Origin: Salinactinospora qingdaonensis
GTDB lineage: Bacteria; Actinomycetota; Actinomycetes; Streptosporangiales; Streptosporangiaceae
Direction of reading: 5' to 3'
Assembly (NCBI RefSeq): GCF_039539445.1
Contig: NZ_BAABDD010000017.1
Location: forward strand, 1 to 64,000
DNA: 64,000 nt
In this document: positions 19,118 to 27,165 of the stretch, in pieces
Numbering within the stretch: position 1 is the stretch's first letter
Layout of the letters: every line of letters begins with the position of its first letter
The notes under the pieces: model-generated
The model's database searches: none
Told to the model about the DNA's origin: nothing
The model's input: the letters and a program-made list of their open reading frames with translations, nothing else
Translations under genes and position numbers: made by a program

Positions 19118-19984
19118 TCAGTCGCGGTTGCGGTGGATGTCCAGCGCCCGCTGTACCAGCTCCTGTGAGGCCGGCACGTCGCAAGCGTGGTCGTTGAGGC
19201 GCTCAAACATCGAGGTATAGGTTTCCAGCTCCGTTGGTTCTTCAAGGTAGAGAGCCCCGCCGCAGTATTCGACGTAGACCACGGTGTGGTTGTGGATCTC
19301 GGGGAAGTCCAGGATCACGAAGGAGCCGTAGCCGGCCGGATGACCCCCTGCGGTGAAGGGCAGCAGGCGCAGTTGCACGTTCGGCAGCTTCGACATGGCG
19401 AGCAGGTGTTCAAGCTGGCTGACCATGGTTTCGGGGCCGCCTATCTCGCGGTAGAGCGCCGCATCGTTGAGGACCACGGAGAGGTGGAGGGGGTTGTCCC
19501 CGGTAAGGCGTTGCTGCCGCTCTTGGCGTACCGTGACTCGCTTCTCCGCTTCTTTCTCGTCGGCGGGAGCGAGTACATCCGCCGCAACGAGAGCGCGAGC
19601 ATAGTCCGGTGTCTGCACAATCCCGGGGATCAGCTCTGTCTCGTAGGTCCGTAGCCGGGTGGCTTCGGTCTCCAGTCCGATGTAGGAGCTGAACCACTCC
19701 GGCACGGCGCCCCGGTACTGCTGCCACCAGCCGCGCTGCCGAGCCGCGCGGGCCACCTCCAACAGCGAGTTTCTGTCTTCGGTGCTAACCCCATAGTGCT
19801 CCAGCAGGAGCGCGGCCGTTCCGGGCTCCACCTTGACCTCAGCGCGCTCGATCCGACTCAGGGTAGAGGGGTGCAGGCCGGCATGAGCGGCGGCCTCCTT
19901 GCTGGTGATTCCCCGTGCGGTCCTGCTCTCTCGCAGTACACGCGCCAAGGTGCGCCGAGCAACCGTAGGGCTGCTACCGACCAC
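19118..19984 (-). CDS. XRE-family regulator with DUF5753 domain
   Basis: 288 residues from the GTG at 19984. N-terminal XRE HTH (about 10-65): LARVLRESRTARG, ITSKEAAAHAGLHPSTLSRIE. The DUF5753 region follows with WFSSYIGLETEATRLRTYE, LIPGIVQTPDYARAL, RQERQQRLTG, LPFTAGGHPAGYGSFVILDF and YVEYCGGALYLE. A longer version from 20065 is possible, but its extra 27 residues do not look conserved. With the downstream DUF397 gene it forms a typical actinomycete regulatory pair. Confidence 0.88.
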   Translation of the reverse strand: MVGSSPTVARRTLARVLRESRTARGITSKEAAAHAGLHPSTLSRIERAEVKVEPGTAALLLEHYGVSTEDRNSLLEVARAARQRGWWQQYRGAVPEWFSSYIGLETEATRLRTYETELIPGIVQTPDYARALVAADVLAPADEKEAEKRVTVRQERQQRLTGDNPLHLSVVLNDAALYREIGGPETMVSQLEHLLAMSKLPNVQLRLLPFTAGGHPAGYGSFVILDFPEIHNHTVVYVEYCGGALYLEEPTELETYTSMFERLNDHACDVPASQELVQRALDIHRNRD

Positions 19985-20027
19985 AGCACACCTCCATATC
20001 CCACGTGCGACCTCTCCAGTCTGACGT

Positions 20028-20048
20028 ACCTTAAGGACCTTAAAGACC
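20028..20048. repeat. Nine-base tandem repeat before the XRE gene
   Basis: ACCTTAAGG and ACCTTAAAG stand head to tail (20028-20045), followed by ACC and a degenerate third unit. The repeat is 45-65 bp upstream of the XRE start on its minus-strand promoter side and contains the palindrome CCTTAAGG. It is a candidate operator for the regulator itself. Confidence 0.4.
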
Positions 20049-20172
20049 CTAGCTATTTTCTGCACATTGCAAATAAGTTAATGTGACTTGCCTATTGCGG
20101 TACCCGATTGCGCGGGGCACACTAGTAGTCATAAGGCGACTGTTCGACTACCGAGAGTTGCTGAAAGGCGGC

Positions 20173-20688
20173 GTGCGATGCGCCGTAGACACGAAAACGG
20201 CCCTGACCCAGGTGCGGCATCACCCAGGCAGGGCCTTAACCTCCGACCTGGTAGGAGCAGGTGAAGGCTCAACGCCTAACTCTAATGACCGATTCGTCCC
20301 GCCCGCCACGGCAGCGCCGTCTCCGCGCCACCGCGTATTCGCCCACCTTGCCGAGGCGATCCGCGCTCGTGGTGGGCGTGCTTTGCTGGCGTTGGAGGGC
20401 AGCGCCTATCCGGTGCTCTATGTGCAGCGCCATCGGAGCGTGACCGCTGTGGTGGCGGTGTCGTGTGCCGATGGTTGGTGGCTGATCTGGGGGCGCGCCT
20501 CGGCCGTGGCGGCCTGTGATGTGGCGGCTGCCGCCGACGCCCTCACTGCCACAGCCGCTCCGCCCGCAGCCCCGGCTCCGTCCTCGTCGACGGGAATCTC
20601 GACCGTGGGGCGGCGTCCGGTCCGCCGGGTTCCGTCGCGTTCGGCCAACCTCGTCACCCGCGAGCGCGAGCGGTTGGGGGTGGCCTAG
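20173..20688 (+). CDS. Uncharacterised small protein ahead of an ATPase gene
   Basis: 171 residues if translation starts at GTG 20173 (GAAAGG 4 nt upstream). Only the part after about residue 45 looks conserved: HRVFAHLAEAIRARGG, LYVQRHRSVTAVVAVSCADGWWLIWGR. Similar proteins sit beside RsbW-like ATPases in actinomycetes. The start is doubtful. A hairpin (GGCCCTG at 20199 with CAGGGCC at 20229) lies inside the proposed N-terminus, and no later in-frame ATG or GTG is convenient. The next gene starts 2 bp after its stop, so they are coupled. Confidence 0.55.
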   Translation: MRCAVDTKTALTQVRHHPGRALTSDLVGAGEGSTPNSNDRFVPPATAAPSPRHRVFAHLAEAIRARGGRALLALEGSAYPVLYVQRHRSVTAVVAVSCADGWWLIWGRASAVAACDVAAAADALTATAAPPAAPAPSSSTGISTVGRRPVRRVPSRSANLVTRERERLGVA

Positions 20689-20690
20689 CG

Positions 20691-21173
20691 GTGACCGGCT
20701 ACGACGCCCATATGTCGGCCGCTGTCTCGCAGCAGTGGAGCTGTCCCGGTCAGACGCGGCTGTGCCCGCAGCTTCGGCGGCGTACCCGCCGTGCGCTGTG
20801 TCCGTTCCCGCGCATCGTCGACGATGCCGAGTTGGTGATGGCCGAACTGTTCGCCAACGCGTGCCGGCACTCGCGTAGCGGCACCGGTGGGGCGACCGTC
20901 ATCAACATCTCGGCGTTGCCCAGCGAGCTGGTGCTGCTCTCCGTGACTGATGAGGGGCCACGGCCGCGCGCCGACGGGCGCCCGCTCCGGCCGCACCTCA
21001 AGCCACTCGACTCCACGGCGCCGGGCCATCGGGGCCTGCGGCTGGTGGCCGCACTTGCCGATGACTGGGGTCACTGGCCCACCGGCGAGGGCGGGAACGC
21101 GGTGTGGGCTCTCTTCGAGCCGTCCACCACCGTCTCGACCGCCCGCCTCGACCCGCTGTCCCAACGAAACTGA
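20691..21173 (+). CDS. RsbW-like ATP-binding protein (HATPase_c_2)
   Basis: 160 residues. The GHKL ATPase fold shows the N-box ELFANACRHSRSG, LLSVTDEGPRP (G1 box region) and GHRGLRLVAALADDWG (G2 box). Proteins of this type are anti-sigma factor/serine kinase relatives that abound in filamentous actinomycetes. No sigma factor or anti-anti-sigma gene is adjacent, so its partner is unknown. The start GTG at 20691 lies 2 bp after the previous stop. Confidence 0.82.
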   Translation: MTGYDAHMSAAVSQQWSCPGQTRLCPQLRRRTRRALCPFPRIVDDAELVMAELFANACRHSRSGTGGATVINISALPSELVLLSVTDEGPRPRADGRPLRPHLKPLDSTAPGHRGLRLVAALADDWGHWPTGEGGNAVWALFEPSTTVSTARLDPLSQRN

Positions 21174-21191
21174 CCGTCCTGGAACCGGGCG

Positions 21192-21228
21192 GGCCGGCGC
21201 ACCGCCTATGGCGGGCGGTGCGCCGGCC
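21192..21228 (+). terminator. Strong hairpin after the ATPase gene
   Basis: Perfect 15-bp inverted repeat (21192-21206 with 21214-21228) around a 7-nt loop, without a T-run. Confidence 0.65.
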
Positions 21229-21260
21229 GCTCTCGCGACGCCGGCCAGGTGCGGGCCAAC

Positions 21261-21326
21261 GTGCGCGGCGAGGCCAAGGCGCCGCGCCATGCGCTCGGAT
21301 TCGGCGACCTGCACTCCTACGCCTAG
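21261..21326 (+). pseudogene. Internal-deletion remnant of a second ccsB
   Basis: Twenty-two codons, in frame to a TAG, read VRGEAKAPRHALGFGDLHSYA. The first half matches ccsB VRGERGDAKAPRHVLG (codons near 16738-16787). The second half matches its C-terminus FSGLHSYA (17493-17519, 25 of 27 bases identical). The roughly 700 bp between these parts of ccsB are missing. The fragment lies 3.8 kb after the real ccsB on the same strand. Confidence 0.65.
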
Positions 21327-21412
21327 GTTCTGGTTTCGGACGGCGGAGGCGTGGGGGCCGCGGGAGTGTGCTTCGTCCGCTCGTGCCTCGATCGCTGCGC
21401 GATCTCGGCAGC
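21326..21412 (+). repeat. Dispersed terminator-linked repeat, copy 2
   Basis: Starts directly at the stop codon of the ccsB remnant with GGTTCTGGTTTCGGACGG. It continues through GGGAGTGT, CTTCGTCCGCTC and GTGCCTCGATCGC to GCGATCTCGGCAGC. It matches copies at 6836 and 49871 (reverse). Unlike those, it has no hairpin immediately before it. The usual position would be after an intact gene, as if it once followed ccsB. Confidence 0.5.
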
Positions 21413-21540
21413 TTGAGGGGTGGGGCTAGTCGAGATCGCCACGAGTACGCCGTGCGGCGCCCGTCGGACCGTGAGGAATCGCCTGAGGCTCCCCTGTCGG
21501 TGCACGGTGCACACGTCCCGGGCGCGGGCGGTGGGGCGGC

Positions 21541-22938
21541 TCAGGCGTTGGCGGCCTGCCATCGTCGCGCCCGCTCGTCCATGAGCTTGGCCGACGTCAC
21601 GCCCCGGGTGCGGAACGCGCTGAGGTCGGATCGGATGTCTGCGACGGCGTCTCGCGCCCGGGCCGAGTTGACCCCGTCCATCCACTCCAGCGCGGTCGTC
21701 CACGTCGCGCACGCCGCGTCCAGGTAGCCCTGGGCCAGTTGCGCGCTGCCGAGGTCGGCGAGCGTGAGCGCGTAGATACGCGGGTGCGTCGTCGGGTTCC
21801 AGCACTGCGACGCATGGCGGTACTTGCCTTCGGCCGCGCTCATGTCACCCATCGCAGCCAGCGCTTTCGCCGTCTGGTTCGCCAGGCGGGCCTCTGCTGG
21901 GCCACCCAGGCTGGCCCAGCGCGGCGGCTCGTCGTCGCGTGCGGCGTTCATGAGTGCTTCGGCGTGGCAGATCGCGTCGAGCGAGGTACGCCGGTCGCCC
22001 TCGAACGCCTGGGCGCGGGCCAGTGTCAGCCAGAACAGCGACTCCGTCTCGGCGTCCACATACCCCCGAACCCGGGACAGGGCGGCTTCGGCGAGGTCCA
22101 CGCAATGGTCGTGGTAGCCGTTGTCGAACGCCTGATGGGCGAGGATGCGCAGCACATACCCCGCGTGGGCCTGCGGGTCGGCCTCCTCGGCCAGCCGGAA
22201 CGCATGCAGGTAGTAGCGTTGTGCCAGTCCGGCCCGGCCCGCGTCGTGGGCCTTCCATCCCGCGAGGTAGGCGAGTTCGGCCGCTGCCCCGAACATGTCG
22301 CGGCGTACGGTGTCGCTCGCGAAGTTCCCCTGACAGTAGGCCACGATGTCGGTGGACAGGTACTCCACCACGGCGGAGCGACTGGCATTTCCCCCCAACC
22401 GTTCGTCGGCGCGATTGAACACGGCGGTCACTTCGCGGACGGTGTCGACTTCGGCCGCGCCGATGGTCCCGCCGGTTCGGGCCACCCGATTCCGCTCGGC
22501 GGCTCCGACGGTCGCGGGGCCGAGTGGAAGCGTCAGCGCGCTGAGCGAGTAGACGGCTGAGTTGAGGAATCTGCGTCGGTCCACGTCGGCCCTTCCCAGG
22601 TGAGCGAGGGAGGTCACGGGGTCATCGGCGAATGCGTCGTCAGGATTTGGGTCTTTTGTTGTCGTTAATCCGATTTCCGCTAATGTAACGAATCGTCCCA
22701 TTTTCCGGGAAAGCGCCTCGGCCAGGAACAGTGCTGTCGTCGGCTTGGGGGGCGTGCCTTTCACCCAATGGGCCACCGCAGCGGAGTTGGTCCGGGCCGA
22801 ATCACCGTTCTCGGTGGCGATCAGCCGTACGCGACGCGCGAGAGCCTCGTAGGTCAGACCGGATGCCTGAATGGTGCTTCGCAGCGCTTCATTCGGCTGC
22901 CGCGCGCTCGACGGGGACACCACCCTCACCTCTTCCAC
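21541..22938 (-). CDS. HTH regulator with TPR-like repeats
   Basis: 465 residues. The N-terminal region is an XRE-like HTH (LTYEALARRVRLIA, AVAHWVKGTPPKPTTALFLAEAL). After a hydrophobic stretch (FLNSAVYSLSALTLPLG) come helical repeats read as TPR-like units: LAYLAGWKAHDAGRAGLAQRY, AGYVLRILAHQAFDNGYHDHC, SLFWLTLARAQAFEG, RIYALTLADLGSAQLAQG. Such regulators are common in Streptomyces and Nocardiopsis, with unknown ligands. It is divergent from the second RsbW-like ATPase gene, with which it may be functionally linked. Confidence 0.8.
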   Translation of the reverse strand: MEEVRVVSPSSARQPNEALRSTIQASGLTYEALARRVRLIATENGDSARTNSAAVAHWVKGTPPKPTTALFLAEALSRKMGRFVTLAEIGLTTTKDPNPDDAFADDPVTSLAHLGRADVDRRRFLNSAVYSLSALTLPLGPATVGAAERNRVARTGGTIGAAEVDTVREVTAVFNRADERLGGNASRSAVVEYLSTDIVAYCQGNFASDTVRRDMFGAAAELAYLAGWKAHDAGRAGLAQRYYLHAFRLAEEADPQAHAGYVLRILAHQAFDNGYHDHCVDLAEAALSRVRGYVDAETESLFWLTLARAQAFEGDRRTSLDAICHAEALMNAARDDEPPRWASLGGPAEARLANQTAKALAAMGDMSAAEGKYRHASQCWNPTTHPRIYALTLADLGSAQLAQGYLDAACATWTTALEWMDGVNSARARDAVADIRSDLSAFRTRGVTSAKLMDERARRWQAANA

Positions 22939-23140
22939 TGCGCCGTTAAGCGCGTTAAGGGATGCCGATTATGTAACCCCTAGTAGTTGGAGGGTAACGG
23001 AAGTTAACTGTAGTCGCTGTGGAAAGGCGCGACCACGCAACGCAAGCGACAGAAGGTGGGCGATGACCCCTATAAACGCGCGAGCCATGCCACGACGAGC
23101 AGAGAACGGCCAGTGCGCGATCGGAGAGGAGTGGGAGGAG

Positions 23141-23647
23141 ATGTCGGAGGGCCGGCGTCCTTCGCTGCCTAAACGCGCCACCTGCCTGGCGGATCGGGTA
23201 TCGGTGGCTACGCCGGTCAGCGGTGGAAACCAGCTCGGTTACGCCGCCACCTTTCGGGCTGAGCCCGCGCAGGCGGTGGCGGTGCGGCGGCATGTGCGCG
23301 CTGTGGTGGGATTGCCAAGGAGCGACAGCGACACCGTGGAGCTGTTGGCCCAGGAGTTGTTCGGCAACGCGCTGGCCCACTCGCGTTCGGGCGATGGCGG
23401 TGAGGTGACGGTCACCGTGACCAAGCTGGCCGGGTGGGTCCAGGTTGCCGTGACCGATGGCGGACCTCGGGCGGACCGTTTCACCACCCCCCATCTGCGT
23501 CCGGTCGACCCCGATAGTGAGAGCGGGCGGGGGCTGTTGCTGGTCCACAGCCAAGCCGACCGCTGGGGCGTGGTCTTTCTCGATGACGGGCGCACCACCA
23601 CCTGGTTCGAGATCGATCGCGACCGCCAACGCATGCGGCGCCGGTGA
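23141..23647 (+). CDS. RsbW-like ATP-binding protein (HATPase_c_2), second copy
   Basis: 168 residues from the ATG at 23141, with GGAGAGGAG 9 nt upstream. N-box ELFGNALAHSRSGDGG, VQVAVTDGGPRADRF and G2 box GRGLLLVHSQADRWGVVF. An ATG at 23063 (AAGG upstream) would add 26 residues, but those codons include ATA and several CGA, unusual here, so I prefer the later start. It is a distant paralogue of the protein at 20691 and divergent from the TPR regulator. Confidence 0.8.
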   Translation: MSEGRRPSLPKRATCLADRVSVATPVSGGNQLGYAATFRAEPAQAVAVRRHVRAVVGLPRSDSDTVELLAQELFGNALAHSRSGDGGEVTVTVTKLAGWVQVAVTDGGPRADRFTTPHLRPVDPDSESGRGLLLVHSQADRWGVVFLDDGRTTTWFEIDRDRQRMRRR

Positions 23648-24029
23648 ACGTAGCCTCGACGATGCCCTCCGCTAGGGCATCGACCCCTGCGAACCCCAGG
23701 GGCGGTCGGTCCACCGCCGCTGCGCCGGCACGTCCTCCGCCCCCTCGGCGCGACGGCCGGCCACAGGGCTGGGGGAGAGACGGTCGTGGGCCGGCCACGT
23801 CCTCCGCTCCCCGTTGCCTCGACGCTCCAGCCAAGCGCTAGCTCACCCCTATCCGGCGGCCACCCCACCCCCGAACGGGTGGCCGCACCCGCCACAGGCT
23901 GCTCCGCCTGCGCCCTGCTCCTCCCGCCGTTGGGTCGCAGTGCCCGAGGGGAAGAAGACACACAGCCGCAGTGAGCGTGCCCCCTGAACGCCGCAGTGCT
24001 CGGGGCACGGTCGGGTTTTGCCGCAGGCT
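23648..24029. other. Intergenic region between convergent genes
   Basis: About 380 bp of very GC-rich sequence. It begins with the terminator at 23660. Around 23785-23825 a stretch (CCTCCGCTCC, TTGCCTCGACGC) faintly resembles the core of the dispersed repeat, but is too diverged to call. Confidence 0.35.
23660..23682 (+). terminator. Hairpin after the second ATPase gene
   Basis: Perfect 9-bp inverted repeat CGATGCCCT/AGGGCATCG with a 5-nt loop, 12 bp after the stop codon. No T-run. Confidence 0.55.
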
Positions 24030-25151
24030 CTACACGGGCAGGGTGGGGTCGGCGAAGCGCAGGAGGGCACCGATGCCCTCGTAAAAGCGGGTTCGTTCCT
24101 CCGGGACGAACACCAGATTCGCTCCGGTCTTGGTGGCAGCACGGATGAGGGCCGCGTCAGCGCGTTCGCGTACCGGTTCCGCCACGCCGATGTCGTGGAG
24201 TTCCTTCTCGGTCAGCGCCACCTGCTCGGGGCGGGGACCGATCCACACCTCGCGGTCCTCGCCGCCGCTCGCCACCGACCACAACAGCGTGTCCACTTGG
24301 CCGCGTTGCAGGGCATAGCTCACCGCCGCCAGCCCTTCGGTGACCCGTTCCTCGTTGCCTCGCCCCCGTTCGTAGGCGTTGACCACGGCGCGCACCTGCT
24401 CGCCGGCGTGCTCGTCCAACCGCTCGCCTACCTCGGTGTGGAGCGCCGTGTTGTCGGCGCCCGCGGCGCGACTGCCCGCCTCGGCTTTCACGGCTCGACC
24501 TCGCAGGCCCTCGGGTAGCTTGTCGTAAACCACCCCGCGGACCTGTACCTCACCCGCGATCACGATGACCTCGGCGTGGCTCGTGCGGGCGAAACGCTCG
24601 ATCTCCCGGGCGACCCGCTCGGCGTTGTGCTTGATCTGCTCCTCTACGGCGCGTTGCATCTGTTTATGGTGTTCGGCACCCTCGCGGGGCTTGTGCGTGG
24701 GGTGCTCTTCGCCCTCGACCTGACTCTCGTGGTGCGCTCCGCCGGCGTCGACCGTCGTGATGTCGGCGCCGATGCTGTCGACGACCGCCAGCACGTAGGG
24801 AACGTGTTGGCCACGGTGCTTCAGGTAGGGCATGGGGTGGGGGAGTGGCCCCACCCCTATGACGTAGTCCTGCGGTGGCTTCGACACGAGCATGTCGAAG
24901 GTGACCTCGCCGTGGGCGGCGAAGGCGATCTGGCCACAGGGGCCGGGCGGTCCTCGGCGGCGGCCGATGACGGTGTCCAAGGCGCTCAGGGTCTGCGTGT
25001 CGGCCCCCTGAGCTGCCAGTTCGTCGCGAGCTTTGCTCCAGCGCACGTCGATGGCGTGGTCGGCGTCCTCGGCGTCACGGGAGACGTTGATGTAGACCGA
25101 GACGATGGGTGCGGGGAATCCGTACACCGGCATCAGGAACGACAGATCCAT
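24030..25151 (-). CDS. baeRF-family (eRF1/Vms1-like) protein, Rv2629-type
   Basis: 373 residues from the ATG at 25151. VSVYINVSRDAEDADHAIDVRWSKAR opens the N-terminal domain. VVDSIGADITTVDAGG and a coiled, charged middle (KQMQRAVEEQIKHNAERVAREIERFAR) follow. The C-terminus is an eRF1 domain 3-like fold (VVNAYERGRGNEERVTEGLAAV; LRFADPTLPV). The family is known from M. tuberculosis Rv2629, linked to dormancy, and is related to Vms1/ANKZF1 peptidyl-tRNA hydrolases acting on stalled ribosomes. That activity is inferred. It is last in a run of three minus-strand genes (DUF2267, DUF2795, baeRF). Confidence 0.75.
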   Translation of the reverse strand: MDLSFLMPVYGFPAPIVSVYINVSRDAEDADHAIDVRWSKARDELAAQGADTQTLSALDTVIGRRRGPPGPCGQIAFAAHGEVTFDMLVSKPPQDYVIGVGPLPHPMPYLKHRGQHVPYVLAVVDSIGADITTVDAGGAHHESQVEGEEHPTHKPREGAEHHKQMQRAVEEQIKHNAERVAREIERFARTSHAEVIVIAGEVQVRGVVYDKLPEGLRGRAVKAEAGSRAAGADNTALHTEVGERLDEHAGEQVRAVVNAYERGRGNEERVTEGLAAVSYALQRGQVDTLLWSVASGGEDREVWIGPRPEQVALTEKELHDIGVAEPVRERADAALIRAATKTGANLVFVPEERTRFYEGIGALLRFADPTLPV

Positions 25152-25170
25152 GGTTTGCGACCTTCGCCTT

Positions 25171-25386
25171 CTACTCGTCGGGGTCGTGCTCGGCGGGGCG
25201 CTGTGGCACGTGGCGTTCGACCTCGTCGATGCTGTGGTATTGCCCCTCGGGGAGCGCCCGAAGCGCTTGGGCGCTCTTGGGGTCGGCCTCCCGCTCCTCG
25301 GCGTAGGCGAGGAGTTGACCCTTGTCCGCCGGGAAGTCCATCCCGTGCAAGGCTTTGCGTACTCGACGCTTGTCCGCACTCGTCAT
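25171..25386 (-). CDS. DUF2795 protein
   Basis: 71 residues. VRKALHGMDFPADKGQLLAYA, a spacer, then LRALPEGQYHSIDEVERHV is the complete DUF2795 pattern, a small helical domain of unknown function often near stress genes. It lies 19 bp before the baeRF gene and 66 bp after the DUF2267 gene, on the same strand. Confidence 0.88.
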   Translation of the reverse strand: MTSADKRRVRKALHGMDFPADKGQLLAYAEEREADPKSAQALRALPEGQYHSIDEVERHVPQRPAEHDPDE

Positions 25387-25452
25387 GGCGCACCGCTTAT
25401 CCTTGTAGGGGCCATCGGTGTCCCCGACCGCCCGGCTGCGGCACTCACCGGG

Positions 25453-25848
25453 TCACTCGAACATGCCGGCCAGCTCCGGCGGAAGCTGGGCGAGGGTGTT
25501 GTCGACTTCACCCTCAGGCGCCCACTCCTGGAGGGTCCGCAGCACCCCCCGCGTCTCCCGTTCGACCGCGTCGAGGTCGGTGGTGCCGATGTCCCCGCTG
25601 ACCCGGTCCAGGAAGGCTCCCTTGTCGAAGCTCTTGGCCTGTCCACGGCCGTGTTCGACCTCCGGAGTCAGTTGGCGGGGTAGCAGCGCCGCGAGATCGG
25701 ACATCTGGCCGCCGCTGATGCGCTCGCCCAGCGCCGTCAGGGTCGCACGGGTCACCTGGTCGGCTTCCTCGCGCGAGGTGAGCCCACTCTGCTGCTGCAC
25801 GCGGGCCAAGAAGTCGTCCATAGCGCTGTCGGAGTACTCCGGCTGCAT
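25453..25848 (-). CDS. DUF2267 protein
   Basis: 131 residues. DDFLARVQQQSGLTSREEADQVTRATL, LGERISGGQMSDLAALLP and FLDRVSGDIGTTDLDAVERETRGVL give the two-fold DUF2267 helical repeat. Function unknown. It is the first gene of the apparent DUF2267-DUF2795-baeRF transcription unit, a combination that suggests a stress or dormancy role. Confidence 0.87.
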   Translation of the reverse strand: MQPEYSDSAMDDFLARVQQQSGLTSREEADQVTRATLTALGERISGGQMSDLAALLPRQLTPEVEHGRGQAKSFDKGAFLDRVSGDIGTTDLDAVERETRGVLRTLQEWAPEGEVDNTLAQLPPELAGMFE

Positions 25849-26517
25849 CGCCGCTCCCTTCTTCGTGCTCCTGGTGTCGGCAGACCACCGTGGGTCGGAG
25901 CGCGACGGTGCTCGTCGCCACTTCGTGTCGACGCGGTGGTCTCATTCGGCGGAAGGTAGGCGCGTCCCCTACCTTTCCTGGCCCACTGCCACGGCGACGG
26001 CCCGGTAAACACATGGCCGCGGGAGTCCGCGCGCAGGGTCGCTTGTGCGTGCGCTGGGCGGACGCAGTCGATCAACGGAAGCAGGCGCGGCGGAGACGCG
26101 GCGGACATCCGCCTTGTTGGCGTGCCGCGCGAACCACGGATACGGTGCGCGCCTCGGGAAATTTACTGGTTTTTCGTGGTGCTCGCGCGATGCCGATATC
26201 GAAAAGACGGTTACCGCCGCGTATCTACGTCAAGCCAATCACTGGCCCCTTCGCGGTGGAGGCACCAGACCTCGGGTGCGTTAGTTTCCCGAAGTGTTTG
26301 GAATTCAACCGGCTTTGCCGGGCTGTTTTGTTGCGGAATTCTTATCCGACGCTGAAAAATGCTCGCGCTGGAGGCCCGGGCCGGCGGGGTCCACGCCTGG
26401 CCGGACCGCTCCATGGGGGAGGGCGACACTGGGGAAGGGCGGGGGTGAGCGGCCCGTCCAAAAGTGGCTGGGACGGGCCGCGGTCACCTGCTCAGGCCGG
26501 TGCTCTGGAGCGTTTGG
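25849..26517. other. 670-bp region without a supported gene
   Basis: A long plus-strand frame (25890-26534) has no recognisable domain and poor codon choice, so I do not call it. AT-rich patches occur near 26158-26180 and 26285-26360. A short hairpin CCGGC-TTT-GCCGG at 26309-26321 followed by a T-rich stretch resembles a small terminator, so a short RNA ending there is conceivable. Confidence 0.35.
26449..26481 (-). terminator. Hairpin downstream of the PLDc_N gene
   Basis: Perfect 11-bp inverted repeat GCGGCCCGTCC/GGACGGGCCGC with an 11-nt loop, 37 bp beyond the stop of the minus-strand PLDc_N gene. Confidence 0.55.
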
Positions 26518-26889
26518 CTAATCCTCAGGGTTGATGCGCCTGTTCAGTTGGCGCAGGAACTCAGGATCGTCGTCTGGGCCGACGGGTCCGGAACCAGAGG
26601 TCGGTCCCTCGAAGTCCGACGGGTCGAGATCGTCCATTGACATGGCCGATGGGGGGTCTTCCAGGACCGGTGTATCCGTCGTCACCTCCCCTCCCCTCTC
26701 CACTGCCGCAGGGCGGCCGAGGAAGAGCCAGAGTAACGCGCCGACCAGCATAAACACGACGATGATGAGCAGCCACAGGACCTTCGGCAGGTGACGCACA
26801 TGCTCGGCGGGACTGGTGAGCGCGTCGAAGAACGCATACACCCAGAGAACGATCGAAACCAGTGTGATTAGGGCACCGAGCCACACCAT
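26518..26889 (-). CDS. PLDc_N-domain membrane protein
   Basis: 123 residues. Two membrane helices (ALITLVSIVLWVYAFFDALT and VLWLLIIVVFMLVGALLWLFLG) form the PLDc_N (cardiolipin synthase N-terminal-like) domain, including the conserved W-F-x-GRP ending LWLFLGRP. An acidic, disordered tail of about 55 residues follows (SMDDLDPSDFEG, GPDDDPEFLRQLNRRI). The stand-alone version is common in actinomycetes. Function unknown. Confidence 0.85.
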   Translation of the reverse strand: MVWLGALITLVSIVLWVYAFFDALTSPAEHVRHLPKVLWLLIIVVFMLVGALLWLFLGRPAAVERGGEVTTDTPVLEDPPSAMSMDDLDPSDFEGPTSGSGPVGPDDDPEFLRQLNRRINPED

Positions 26890-26964
26890 GGTTCTACTCT
26901 ATCCGTTGCGCGCGGCGCGGCCATCGCGATCGTGTGGTGATGGGTGCGGGCTCGGCAACGCGGG

Positions 26965-27165
26965 TCAGCGAGCCGTCTCGCTTGCTTCGCCGTGCAGCAG
27001 CGCACGCACCTCGGACTCACGGAATCGCCGATGTCCCCCAGGCGTCCGTATGCTGCTGATGCGCCCCGACGCCGCCCAACGGGTCACCGTCTTGGGGTCG
27101 ACCCTGAAGAGGGAGGCCACCTCTCCGGGAGTCAACAAGCGTTCGCTTCCTCGTTCCAACTTCAC
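26965..27165 (-). CDS. bldC: BldC developmental regulator
   Basis: 66 residues. LLTPGEVASLFRVDPKTVTRW then ISSIRTPGGHRRFRESEVRALL matches BldC, the MerR-like winged HTH that in Streptomyces binds head-to-tail direct repeats and delays sporulation. One HTH domain and no effector domain. The ATG at 27165 has a GAAGG-type site upstream. It is flanked by the PLDc_N gene on the same strand. Confident by motif and length. Confidence 0.9.
   Translation of the reverse strand: MKLERGSERLLTPGEVASLFRVDPKTVTRWAASGRISSIRTPGGHRRFRESEVRALLHGEASETAR

Noticed and set aside
20199..20235. Hairpin GGCCCTG/CAGGGCC as an attachment site or terminator
   Set aside because: It resembles hairpins seen near integrated elements, but there is no integrase or tRNA nearby, and it lies inside the possible N-terminus of a gene. 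Kept only as a reason to doubt that start.
25890..26534. 214-codon plus-strand frame in the 670-bp gap
   Set aside because: No domain, no ribosome binding site, several rare codons, and its 3' end overlaps the well-supported PLDc_N gene on the other strand.
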